A stretch of 64,000 nucleotides of DNA. Source: Euglena gracilis (taxonomy: Eukaryota; Euglenida; Euglenophyceae; Euglenales). The translations under genes and the position numbers were made by a program. Of this stretch, positions 55,705-64,000 are shown one piece after another (position 1 is the first letter of the stretch; every line of letters begins with the position of its first letter). Location of the stretch: contig CP154956.1 of NCBI GenBank assembly GCA_039621445.1, positions 92,940,648 through 93,004,647 on the forward strand. The letters run 5' to 3'. The notes beneath the pieces were generated by a model that saw nothing but the letters and a program-made list of their open reading frames with translations, did no database searches and was not told the origin of the DNA.

Positions 55705-56123
55705 CACTGGACAAAAATTACAGGAAGAAAAATTATGGGGAAATCGAGGTGGTTTTCCATAATTTTTGTCTCCCATAATTTTTGTCTGCACTGTGTGATA
55801 TGAAGAGTGTTGCCACAACTGCCCAAACGTGGCTCCGTTGCAGAATGGAAGGTGATTTTCGACCTTTTTTTTTTTGGAAAAAAGAAATTCACCGAGATTC
55901 ACCGAAATTCACGGAAAATGACGGAAAATCACAGACACATTTTGGGCCTGGCCAGCATGGAAATGGGAGGAACCCTGCTGTACCTCTGTATCAAATGGTT
56001 TTACACTTCCATTTAGCTTTTTGAAAAAAGGTGCAGGTTGGTTTATTATTAACATTTGCCGGTGGAGTGGATGTGGTGCTTTCGTTCACAACATCTTGAA
56101 ATGGAATGTGTGTTTTTCTGCTT

Positions 56124-56462
56124 CCTCTTTCCAGGGGGTCCTTAAGGGACAGGAAAGTTTGTTTTTTTATTCCCTTAAGGACCGCCCCCCCCCCTTTCAG
56201 CCAAAGGGCCGGCTAAGGGCCAGACTGGGACTTGAACGGGGGCAAAAATTAAACAGTCGAAAAACACAGTTTTTGATGATTTGGAGGGATGGACGATGGT
56301 CAATCCCTCCGGGTGCCGGGAATCAATTTTTTTCCCGATGTCGACCTGTTCTCGCTGAGAAATGCCAACATTTCTCGCCCATTTTCCGGTAGATTTTTCA
56401 CTGAATGTACGGAGACAGCGGAGCTTTTTTTTTGTTTGCTTAAGGACCGCCCTGCCTCTTTC
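56124..56462. mobile_element. hAT-type MITE family H3, second copy, perfect target duplication
   Basis: Element 56132-56454: starts CAGGGGGTCCTTAAGGGAC, ends CTTAAGGACCGCCCTG. CCTCTTTC is duplicated (56124-56131, 56455-56462). Closely similar throughout to 36402-36716. 94 bp upstream of gene B exon 8. Confidence 0.92.
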
Positions 56463-56555
56463 TTTGCCTTTTGTTTTATTGTAACACGCTGTGGCTGGTT
56501 TCTAGCTTTCAAACGGCACAGTTTTACAGTTTTTAATGGATCCTTCCCACTTCAG

Positions 56556-56671
56556 CACCGCTCACCGCATCCCTGGGGTACCCGGCCATTCCGCAGTGCC
56601 GTGAACTCCGGCAGCCGGGCTACGACATGCAGATGAACGGACGGCAATGGCACTGCCTGACGACTTATGCA
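56556..56671 (+). CDS. Gene B exon 8 candidate, 38 codons
   Basis: Acceptor CACTTCAG, donor CTTATGCA/GTAAGA, a consensus donor. Reads PLTASLGYPAIPQCRELRQP, then GYDMQMNGRQWHCLTTYA. 2 nt in, phase 0 out. It shares A-P-x-T and Cys-Arg with gene A exon 8. One of the best-bordered exons in the window. Confidence 0.6.
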
Positions 56672-57320
56672 GTAAGACGCAACGCAAAGCATGCATGTGC
56701 ATCCTCCACTGAAATGAAATGGTTTACACACCGAAAATTCAGATATTGTTCTCATTTTTCCGTCGCCTGGGAACAGTCAAATGAAATAACAGAGCCAAAA
56801 AAGCAAACAGTCAACCCTGAGCAGAGACTCTGAACAATTGTCGCAAGATGATGAACAACCTAGCTATCAGCTGCCCAAAACAGCCAACAAGGAGACTATG
56901 GTGTCGAAACCAACGAGGCGGTTGAGGTTTGCGGACAAGGTGTTCACTGAAGAGCAAGACAAAGTTAGCACAACAGGTGCAGCACTAAAATGAAGTTTTA
57001 ATTCGAAGTGTTTCGCAATTTTTAAGCATTTCACGACGGGATCCACCAAAAATGCGTTGTTTTTTTTTGATTCGACCATTTAATTGGTTACCCCGTCCGG
57101 GCCCCAGTCCGGCCCTTGGATGGCCCTCAGACACAAGGCGGTCAGGGCGGTCCGTAAGGAACGGGGAGTTTTTTTTCCCCTCTTCAGGACGGCCTCTTGA
57201 GGACGAGCACGCCCCTCCCGTCCCCCCCCCGGGGGGGGGGGGGCTTCCAAGGTAAAAGGACGCCTGCCTCCAAGCCTCTCCAGCAGCCCTGTACAGAACG
57301 CTGAACCGACAAACTGTTGG

Positions 57321-57694
57321 TAAACCCTCCCCCAAGTAATACCCCCCAAATGATACCCCCCCTCGGGGTCCGATTTCAGCGACCGGGTTAACAAGCCCCC
57401 TGATTTCGGGCCGAAGGCCCGGATTTTGACCTGAAAATGTAGGTAAAAATCACAATCTCTGACAACAAATTACGAAAAAAAACCGATTTTTCTGGATCAT
57501 CTGACCTCCAAAAAAATGGTAAATTTCATCAGAAAGTACAAAAAATGACCCCAAAGGGGATCAAAAGGCGCTATTTTGGCTCCTGCGAGACTTCGAAAAA
57601 TTTCGAAAATTTTGGGGTGCTATAACCCCCCTCGGGCCAGGACTTTGGGCGAAAAAATAATGCCCCGGGGGGGTATTATTTGGGGGGGGGGTTA
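57321..57694. mobile_element. MITE family M2-like, AAGTAATACC subtype
   Basis: Starts AACCCTCCCCCAAGTAATAC after TA (57321-57322), ends GTATTATTTGGGGGGGGGGTT followed by ATAT. Internal GGGCC-GAA-GGCCC hairpin near 57403-57415. About 370 bp. Confidence 0.75.
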
Positions 57695-58364
57695 TATCCT
57701 TGGCATCCCCCTCCCACACGCTAGACCTGGCGCCAGACCCGAGCGAACCAGACGTTCAAGGAAACGCCGGGGGCCACTGCGAGGGTCACAGTTGCACGAA
57801 AGCAGAGGGGGGATGCGTGCCCTCTTTGAGAAAGACACTGCGATTTAAAGGTTCCTCCGCGCCTTCTGCCGGAGAACGATTTGCTGTGGCCCAACAACTC
57901 TGTCCCCCCCTTGTCGTAGGATCACACACTGGTGGTAGAAGACGCCCAAATCTTCAACCCACGGTCAACAACCAGGGGTGGTCTTTTGACATGGGATAAC
58001 CCCCCCCCCAAATAGTGTTCCCCAAGAATATTACTTTTGTAGTTTTTTGGTAATTTTCACTGCGAAATGCGTTGTATCTTTCTTGAACACCATCAAAAAT
58101 CCATGGCAGACGCCATTTGTGTCGAAATGTGAAATTTGACATTTTCTCTTCCATTTTCAATTTTGAACGTCTTAGGTAACCTTGTTTTTAGGTTTGAAAA
58201 TGATTGGAAAATTGCGATGTTCAGGACAGGCTGCATTGGTCTGTCCCTCCACCCCCAGGGCCTTGGCACGCAAGCTACGATTTGGAACGTCATGGTCTGC
58301 AAGCACACGTCTTCCACGGCCCAAGAACCCAAAGCGCCAGGTAATGAAATGAGGGGACTCCATT

Positions 58365-58640
58365 GCGCACTTGCACAATGGCGCACCAAGTTTATTACAA
58401 AATTAACATATTGCGCACTTGCCCATTTTTTTTGTTGTAATCATAAATCTGGGTGGTCATTGCGCACTTGCAGAATGGTTACACAACGGATATGTGTAAC
58501 CATGCACACAGTGTACATGTGGTTTCATCAGCATCTGCGCAATGGTCATGTTTAAAGGTTATATTGGGCAACCGCACAATATAACTACAGTTTCCACACA
58601 ACCAAGCAAACAAATTGTGCACCTGCGCAATGTGTCTTGC
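58365..58640. repeat. Cluster of degenerate TTGCGCA-x-TTGCGCAA dyads
   Basis: At least six variants of ATTGCGCACTTGC(G/A)CAAT near 58365, 58410, 58458, 58535, 58565 and 58615, with irregular spacing. The same dyad occurs singly near 12957, 25795, 25945, 54960 and 54990. Some are good inverted repeats. Function unknown. Confidence 0.6.
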
Positions 58641-58814
58641 ATTGAAAGCACGCAAACGAAGTTCCCGGGTCAGACATTGATCCATCACTGAACATTATCA
58701 GTGAACAGCGTCTGACTTGCTGAAAAAAATACAAGACGTTTTCTACACGTGTATGATCCCCCCAACTGCTGATATTTGTGTATCACCAGCGCTTTAGTTG
58801 CGCCCCAGTGACAG

Positions 58815-58976
58815 ACAACCTTGGTGTCAACTAAGGCTGCATTCTTGTGCGAGCGACATTGGGTTTATATCATTCCTGGGGGAGGCCGGTTGCAGTGGTG
58901 GTATGTGGGTTTCCCGCGCTTTCACGCCAAAGCTGTCAATGTCGCTCATGCGGGGTCGTATGACCTGGATCGGGAT
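58815..58976 (+). CDS. Gene B exon 9 candidate
   Basis: Acceptor AGTGACAG, phase 0 in (fits exon 8). Frame CERHWVYIIPGGGRLQWWYV, then GFPRFHAKAVNVAHAGSYDL and D-R-D. The donor is uncertain: GGGAT/GTGTGT gives the end used here, TATGTGG/GTTTCC would end it at 58906 in the phase needed by 60488. Further downstream the open frame runs into an H3-like relic. Aromatic-rich and clearly not low-complexity; no family recognised. Confidence 0.5.
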
Positions 58977-60069
58977 GTGTGTATCGGTGTTGTAAACTTG
59001 TCAGTTGAGTGTGCTGCTGATGGGTGTTCTTTCTCAGAGGGGTTGTGCCTGTGCACAACCCTATCGTGTCTGGACATAACACCACCAAAACCAGACTTTT
59101 GCATGGACGACGGTCAAGGATGCTGGAGAAAAGCTTTTTCCGAGCAGTCGACCCGGTTTTGCCAAAACATGGCCACTCTTTGCGCCATTTGTCCTGTGGA
59201 TATTTCATTGCATGTGCTGAGACAGCGTTTTTTTTTCCATCAACGACCATTCTGGTGGGTGGGTGGGGCCGGACTTGGGCGGTCCCAGGCCAGAGGAAAA
59301 ATTTGGGGAAGTGCCCTTAAATTTTTAGGCGTTCCGATTTGGGGGTTCCCCTGGGTGAGGGGGGTAGTGGGTGAGTAGTGGGGTAGTAGGGGGGCGAGGG
59401 GGGTAGGGTGAGGGGGAGTAGCAGACTGGGTGGGGGGGGTCCCCCTGGGGGTGGGGGGAACCCTTAAAAAGCCTGAATGGAGGCGGGCCTGGAAAGCGAC
59501 GGCATGCGGTCATGCCATCCCGTTCCATCGAGGGGCTGGGCTGACCTCACTTGCGAATATTTTCCACTTCGCCGGCGTTGGCTGCAAACTGCGTCGGTTT
59601 CCTGCCTCGGTTTGCATCAACCTTTCTCCGTGCCTGTCGGCAGGACCAACCAAACTCGTTGGGCGCAAGGCAATACTCAACCAACCTGTTTGTGCTGGAC
59701 GCTCATCTCGACTCCTTTACACCAAAATTCCCTGTCCGACAGTCCGTATTTTTTAGATAGGACAGTCCGTATTTTGTTTGCACCCAGGACGGCCCCTTGC
59801 CCTTGAGCCTATTGCCGTGCACCCAACTGGGTCGGAAATTGAAAACGCATAAACGAAAAACACATTTTTAGCGCTTCGGGTGGATGGGCAATTTGACCAA
59901 ACGTGCCAGAAATCATTTTCCCGAAGTCATTCCTTTTTTTTGCCAAAATATGGCCATTGTTTCGGCTATCGAACCTGCTGGGACGGGTTTTTTTTTTTGC
60001 TCAAGGTTTGCCCACCCACCGAAGACCGGTTGAAGACCTTTGGGGGGTTCAGAGCTGCCTCTAATATGA
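58977..60069. other. Presumed intron with H3 relics
   Basis: About 59060-59265 and 59775-60030 keep the H3 phrases GCCAAAATATGGCCATTG and GGTGGATGGGCAAT. 59345-59460 is GT/GGGT-rich. No exon accepted. Confidence 0.4.
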
Positions 60070-60458
60070 ACTCCCCCCCAAAATAAGACCCAGGTCTTAT
60101 TTTTGGGTCCGTTGCTGGAAGCCTGCAGGGGGGGTCTTATTTTGGGGGGGGGTCTTATTTTTGGTTTTTTTCTTGACCGACCCGACCCGGGTCCGAAAAA
60201 AACCATTTTTCAGGTTCCCAAGAGGACTAAAAATTTTCCTTCGGCGCTTCGCGCCATGTTTGAATTGGTGTAAATCGACATTTACCATGTTTTTTGCACT
60301 TCAAAAATCCAACAATTTTTGAAATTTCATCATTTTTGTGTATGAAATTGGGTTTTTTGGTAATTTTTTAGGGAAAATTTTCGCTTCGCGCCAGGGGGGT
60401 CTTATTTTCGGGGGGGGGTCTTATTTTTGTGGGGGATCTTATTTTGGGGGGGGGGGTT
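60070..60458 (+). mobile_element. MITE family M2, copy
   Basis: Left CTCCCCCCCCAAAATAAGAC, right ATTTTGGGGGGGGGGGTT. Matches 55283-55702 along its length, with the perfect hairpin GGCGC-TTC-GCGCC at 60243-60255. TA duplication is not intact at the left. Confidence 0.8.
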
Positions 60459-60487
60459 ACAGTGCTGTGGTGTTCTTGTTTACACAG

Positions 60488-60623
60488 GATGCCTTCCTGG
60501 TGAGTGCAACGCTGGTGAACTCGCAAATGGATTTCGGTTCACAGCAGAACGCCCCCCCGCAATCTTGCCTGGTGGCTGGTTGGTTGATGTGCTGTACCAT
60601 ATTTGCTCCGTGCCAGGCCAGAG
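60488..60623 (+). CDS. Gene B exon 10 candidate
   Basis: Acceptor GTTTACACAG, donor GGCCAGAG/GTGGTT. Reads CLPGECNAGELANGFRFTAE, then RPPAILPGGWLVDVLYHICS and V-P-G-Q. 2 nt in, phase 2 out; the split Arg codon continues at 61325. Weak similarity to the gene A candidate at 33050 (P-P-A, P-G-G, S-V-x-P-G). A second frame across the same DNA is also open but is less balanced. Confidence 0.5.
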
Positions 60624-61324
60624 GTGGTTAGTGACCCGGATCATACCTGCCATCTTTATTCATTTCAAGTTGCACAAGTGTCAAACATATAATATCCAGC
60701 GCTTTTTTTTGTTATGCATACTTATATTATGTGGGCATTGCGAGTTTTTCACCATCTGGTCTCAACGTCTGATTTTGTATTTTTATTTGCATCTTAAGGT
60801 TTCGCGCTGCCATCTGGTTGCAATTTTAGCAACCCCCAGGCGCCCCCTCCTTGCATACAAACTCAGCCCCCCTAAACTTGACACCCGGCCTTACCAGGGG
60901 ATATCACCCTTTGGTTGGGGGGGGGGGGGTTCTGACCGGCCCTCACACAGGTGCCAAATAACTCCGGGTCCCCCCCCACCCACCACAGCACCACACAAGG
61001 AAAATTCCTGGAAAAAATGAAGGCATTGAAAGCATTGAAGAAAGAGTGGGGGTGGGAACTTTTTTGAAGGGTTTTTGGTCAATTTTGGGTGGGGTTGACC
61101 GTTGGAAGTTGGGAGGTGGGGCTTTCGTGGGTGATTTTTTTGAAAAAAAATGAGTTGGTCGATGGATTTTGGCTTAAAGAGAAAAGCGCCTGGCCGCCAG
61201 TGGTTGTTAAGCAAAACTGATGGTCAGGCCGTCCTGCCAGGAGGGTAGGGTCGACCCCCCCAACGCCAGTCCTTTCCACACAGCCCTTGGGAAGGTCAAC
61301 CAGGTTACGTTGGTAAAATTGCAG
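60624..61324. other. Presumed gene B intron
   Basis: No further exon. Includes a 13-G run near 60918, an 8-C run near 60970, and unique A/T-rich sequence at about 60650-60800. Confidence 0.4.
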
Positions 61325-61554
61325 GCATCATGTATTTGGTTGTTTGTGGAGAGACATGCGACCGCTCAATGGCGCAGTTCCACGCAAATGGGAGACACCC
61401 GATGGCCTGCTTCGTGTAGCTCTGCACACAGTCTGGGTAGATGGCTCGCTGGCTAATTGGCGCCGCCTCCCCAAATCCCTCCCCACCATTATAAACCCGA
61501 CCAGTGACGTGACAGGTCCACAGAAGGAAGTCTGGTCCAGGCTGTGGAAATCAG
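61325..61554 (+). CDS. Gene B exon 11 candidate, 76 codons
   Basis: Acceptor AAATTGCAG and donor AAATCAG/GTACGC bound a fully open block: HHVFGCLWRDMRPLNGAVPR, then TPDGLLRVALHTVWVDGSLA and PTSDVTGPQKEVWSRLWKS. 1 nt in, phase 1 out. The frame remains open past the donor to TGA at 61644-61646 (adding EVKRSSFEVQVHKAGKMGGK), so this may instead be a terminal exon. Strong composition and clean borders; no known domain. Confidence 0.55.
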
Positions 61555-61839
61555 GTACGCACTCAAAAGGCCTGTTCCAGAAAGAGGTCAAGAGGTCTTC
61601 ATTTGAGGTCCAAGTTCACAAGGCAGGAAAAATGGGAGGCAAATGATCTTTTTGCATCCAAAAATAATTTGGACGCAATTTATTTTCAGCATTAAACTAA
61701 TTGGACAAGAACTTCTTCATTTCGAATTTGCTCAAGGTTGGTGTTGAAATGGCGCCCCCCGCCTGGAGCATCACAAGCAAAATAATAATAAGAGATAATA
61801 ACAAGATATATTTTTTACATATTTTTTTCAAAATTTTAG

Positions 61840-62004
61840 TTGAAAAGTCTGCCAAGCCTCTTCTCCCCCAAGTCACAACACGTGTGGCGATGCAAGCCTT
61901 TTGCAAAACGTGACAAACAGGCCTCCGTAAAGCGACAAAAGCAAAAAATGTCCAAGAAGAAACCAGTGAAGTTCATAGATTTGAATCAGAACAGTACGAT
62001 ACTG
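61840..62004 (+). CDS. Gene B exon 12 candidate, Lys/Arg-rich
   Basis: Acceptor CAAAATTTTAG and donor ATACTG/GTCAGC bound exactly 55 codons, including PFAKRDKQASVKRQKQKMSK, then KKPVKFIDLNQNSTI. The dense basic run looks like a nuclear-localisation or nucleic-acid-binding stretch. Phase 0 in and out, so it does not follow 61554 directly; a missing exon or the 61646 end would explain this. Confidence 0.45.
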
Positions 62005-62049
62005 GTCAGCTTTTTTTTAAATGTGTTTGGTATGTGTGTATGTTTGTGT

Positions 62050-62182
62050 GTGGGATGTGTGCATCTAAGTGTGCATGGGCGGATGGACGGATGGATGGAT
62101 GCATGTATGTATGCATGTATGTATGCATGTATGTATGTATGTATGTATGCATGCATGCATGCATGCATGTATGCATGTATGA
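62050..62182. repeat. GTAT/GCAT microsatellite
   Basis: GGATGGATG, ATGTATGC and (GCAT)n units. A Cys-Met-Tyr repeated frame over it is an artefact. Confidence 0.9.
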
Positions 62183-62429
62183 GGGCAGCCCACCCCTGGG
62201 AGTTCCAGCCAGCACCTCCCAGCCGGGCTGAGGAACCTCTGGGGCATTATTTTGGGTACCCGCCGGGTCCAGCTCTTCGGCGGTGGGACCCCCCCTGACC
62301 TGTACCCCCGGGGGGTCCAGCCAACACCTTTTTCCAGCAAGCCAGCGGGACTCTACCAGGGTCCCTAAGAAGTCCCTGCTCCAGAAGGAAAAAATGAACA
62401 GACCCGAAGACGAGTAATGTGCTGCCCAA

Positions 62430-62580
62430 TTGAAAGGACATCCCAGGACCAGAGGTGTGGCGCTGACAGATGTTCCGCGAGCCGTTTGCGCAGCCTGCCG
62501 CTGGTCTGGTCCAGCGGCCACACCCACACCCCGCTGTACGGCAAGGAAGGGGTTCGCCAGGGTTGCCCACTGAGTTTGTT
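62430..62580 (+). pseudogene. LINE-type reverse transcriptase fragment, interrupted
   Basis: The frame reads LPLVWSSGHTHTPLYGKEGV, then RQGCPLSLL. G-V-R-Q-G-C-P-L-S is a well-known conserved block of non-LTR retrotransposon reverse transcriptases, upstream of the catalytic (F/Y)-x-D-D. The rest of the domain is absent and an M3 MITE is inserted at a TA directly after the motif, so this is a dead fragment. Sequence further upstream is too short to assign a clade. Confidence 0.6.
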
Positions 62581-62992
62581 ACCCCCCCCCCTATGTCCAA
62601 CGACCCCCCTATGTCCAATGACCACCCCCCCGGTCAGAGGACACCTTTTCGGAGGTTTGGCCAAATTTTTGGTCCCGGCGAAGCGCCGGGAAGAAAAATT
62701 TTGCCCAAAAATTGGCCAAAAATTTGGCCAAAATGCCATTTTTTTGACACTTTTTGGACAAAAATTTGTCAAAATTGCCCAAAATTTTCGGCGCGAAGCG
62801 CCGGAAGGGAAAATTTGGGCATTTTTGGGTGGGTAGGGACCTGGGTACCCACCAACTTTCTTTTGACCCCATGTCCAACGACCACCCCCCCAGTCAGAGG
62901 ACACCTTTCTGGTCACTACCCTATGTCCAACGACCACCCTCCCGGTCAGAGGACAGAGGTTACCGGTCATTGGACATAGGGGGGGCGGGGTA
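62580..62992. mobile_element. MITE family M3, complete copy
   Basis: Element 62582-62990, C-run + TATGTCCAACGACC at the left, inverted at the right, TA on both sides. Subterminal CGGTCAGAGGACA occurs three times. Two hairpins, CCCGGC-GAAGC-GCCGGG (62675-62691) and CGGCGC-GAA-GCGCCG (62789-62803), sit symmetrically inside. Inserted into the reverse transcriptase fragment. Confidence 0.9.
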
Positions 62993-63315
62993 CCCCCGAT
63001 CCTTGCCTGTTCCCCACCAGGCTTCTGTTTAAGAAAAGTCACCCCCCCAGGATACTATCTGCCATGGGCAGGTAGGGGGGTGGGCCATTTTGGGGTGGGC
63101 AATGCTACAGTACAACCCCCGGCCCCGAGTGCACCCTTGGCGCCACCCTTGGTGCCGGCCCAAAAATGGCCCATTTTAAAGGGAGAATTGGCCTGTTTGG
63201 CAGGCACCTCTGGGTGGTGTGGGTGGTTGGGTCCAGATACAGGGGAGGGGATATGTGGAGCGCACAACTACCCGCAATTCAATCATCACTACCCACCATC
63301 AATTATATGCATTAC
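62993..63315. other. Spacer
   Basis: No coding feature seen. CTGCCATGGGCAGG dyad near 63058. Confidence 0.3.
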
Positions 63316-63736
63316 TAAACCCCCCCCCCAAATAATAACCCCCCCCCCCGGTTTATTATTTGGACACCCGAAGTTGGGGTCCAGGGGGGGGTTTATTATT
63401 TGGGGGGGGGGGGTTATTATTTGGGCAAAAATTTCGAAGTCAAAATTAGACCCGAAAACCCCTCCACAGGCTCCAATGGTCACTTTTTTGGCATTTTGGG
63501 GCTTTTTTGAAAACTGGGTGCTTTTTTGGCATTTTTTCTGCACCAATTTGATCCATTTTTGTGATTTTTTGCAACATTTCTGCCAATTTTTGGCTCTTTT
63601 TTTTCCTTTGCCCTCACACCTGCCAGAGGGGGGGGTTTATTATTTGGGCAGCCGAAGTCGGTCCTCAGGGGGGGGTTTATTATTTGGGGGGGGGGTTATT
63701 ATTTGGGGGGGTTTATTATTTGGGGGGGGGGGTTTA
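63316..63736. mobile_element. MITE family M2-like, AAATAATAACC subtype
   Basis: Element 63318-63734: AACCCCCC + CCAAATAATAACC at the left, TTATTTGGGGGGGGGGGTT at the right, TA on both sides (63316-63317, 63735-63736). The terminal motif is repeated several times inside each end. No coding capacity. Confidence 0.85.
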
Positions 63737-64000
63737 CTCATTGTTGATTCAATCCCCCACCAAAATAACATTTTGTTTTTATTATAATAACATTTTGTTG
63801 AGTTTTTTTGTTTTTTGCTTTTTGGTGAAGGTTGGTTTTCCTCATGTGTCTTGGACAAGGGGGGCGACTGAAACATCGGGGGAAAATGCCCAAAGAACTG
63901 CAAAAACTCGAAATATGTGTTAAAATGAGCGAAAACACGTGAAATTTCGTGGTTTTGTTTTTGCTAAAAATGCAACATACGCTAAACAGGCAACATATGT
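63737..64000. other. Window end, nothing recognised
   Basis: A/T-rich sequence with two ATAACATTTTGTT repeats. No exon seen. Confidence 0.3.

Larger units (their letters stand above)
56672..58814. other. Presumed gene B intron
   Basis: Contains an H3 fragment near 57040-57215, the M2 copy at 57323 and a cluster of GCGCA dyads at 58365-58640. 57990-58020 has an isolated M2 left end. No exon accepted. Confidence 0.4.

Overview
This is eukaryotic nuclear DNA. Short open blocks of about 45-280 bp are bounded by AG acceptors and GT (sometimes GC) donors, and lie in long introns and spacers packed with miniature inverted-repeat elements, microsatellites and long C- or G-runs. There are no operons, ribosome binding sites or bacterial genes. 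Every exon I can defend is on the + strand. The lineage cannot be fixed: small exons, giant repeat-filled introns, one-directional tandem paralogues and possible GC-AG introns fit several protist or algal groups, and no marker gene decides between them.

Layout. 0.1-0.4 kb: a possible terminal exon. 0.6-1.5 kb: a dispersed repeat. 1.8-3.15 kb: two exons of an AGC-type protein kinase C-lobe, the only protein family I recognise with confidence apart from a reverse-transcriptase scrap. 3.9-7.7 kb: four or five exon candidates of an unrecognised Cys/His/Trp-rich protein, ending in a stop at 7669. 8.3-33.4 kb: a string of exon candidates that includes gene A. 37.6-62.0 kb: gene B. 62.4-62.6 kb: a LINE reverse-transcriptase fragment cut by a MITE. 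The rest is mobile-element debris.

Main result. Genes A and B are tandem paralogues of a protein I cannot name. Four exon pairs can be aligned confidently (13807/40819, 14693/44200, 16308/45869, 17489/46848+47426). One pair is exactly 71 bp in both copies, and intron phases agree where both ends can be read. Later exons (20999/48859, 21471/53127, 21677/56556, about 33050/60488) match in phase and weakly in sequence. In gene B, twelve consecutive exon candidates from 37627 to 56671 can be joined without a phase conflict. Gene B has one intron that gene A lacks.

Mobile elements fall into two groups by target-site duplication. Group one has 8-bp duplications (hAT-type). Group two has TA duplications (Tc1/mariner-type), with termini made almost entirely of C/G runs. 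None shows a transposase. Several otherwise different families, and some isolated sites, carry the same very stable small hairpin (GCGC-GAA-GCGC and relatives). One element contains telomere-like TTAGGG/CCCTAA arms.
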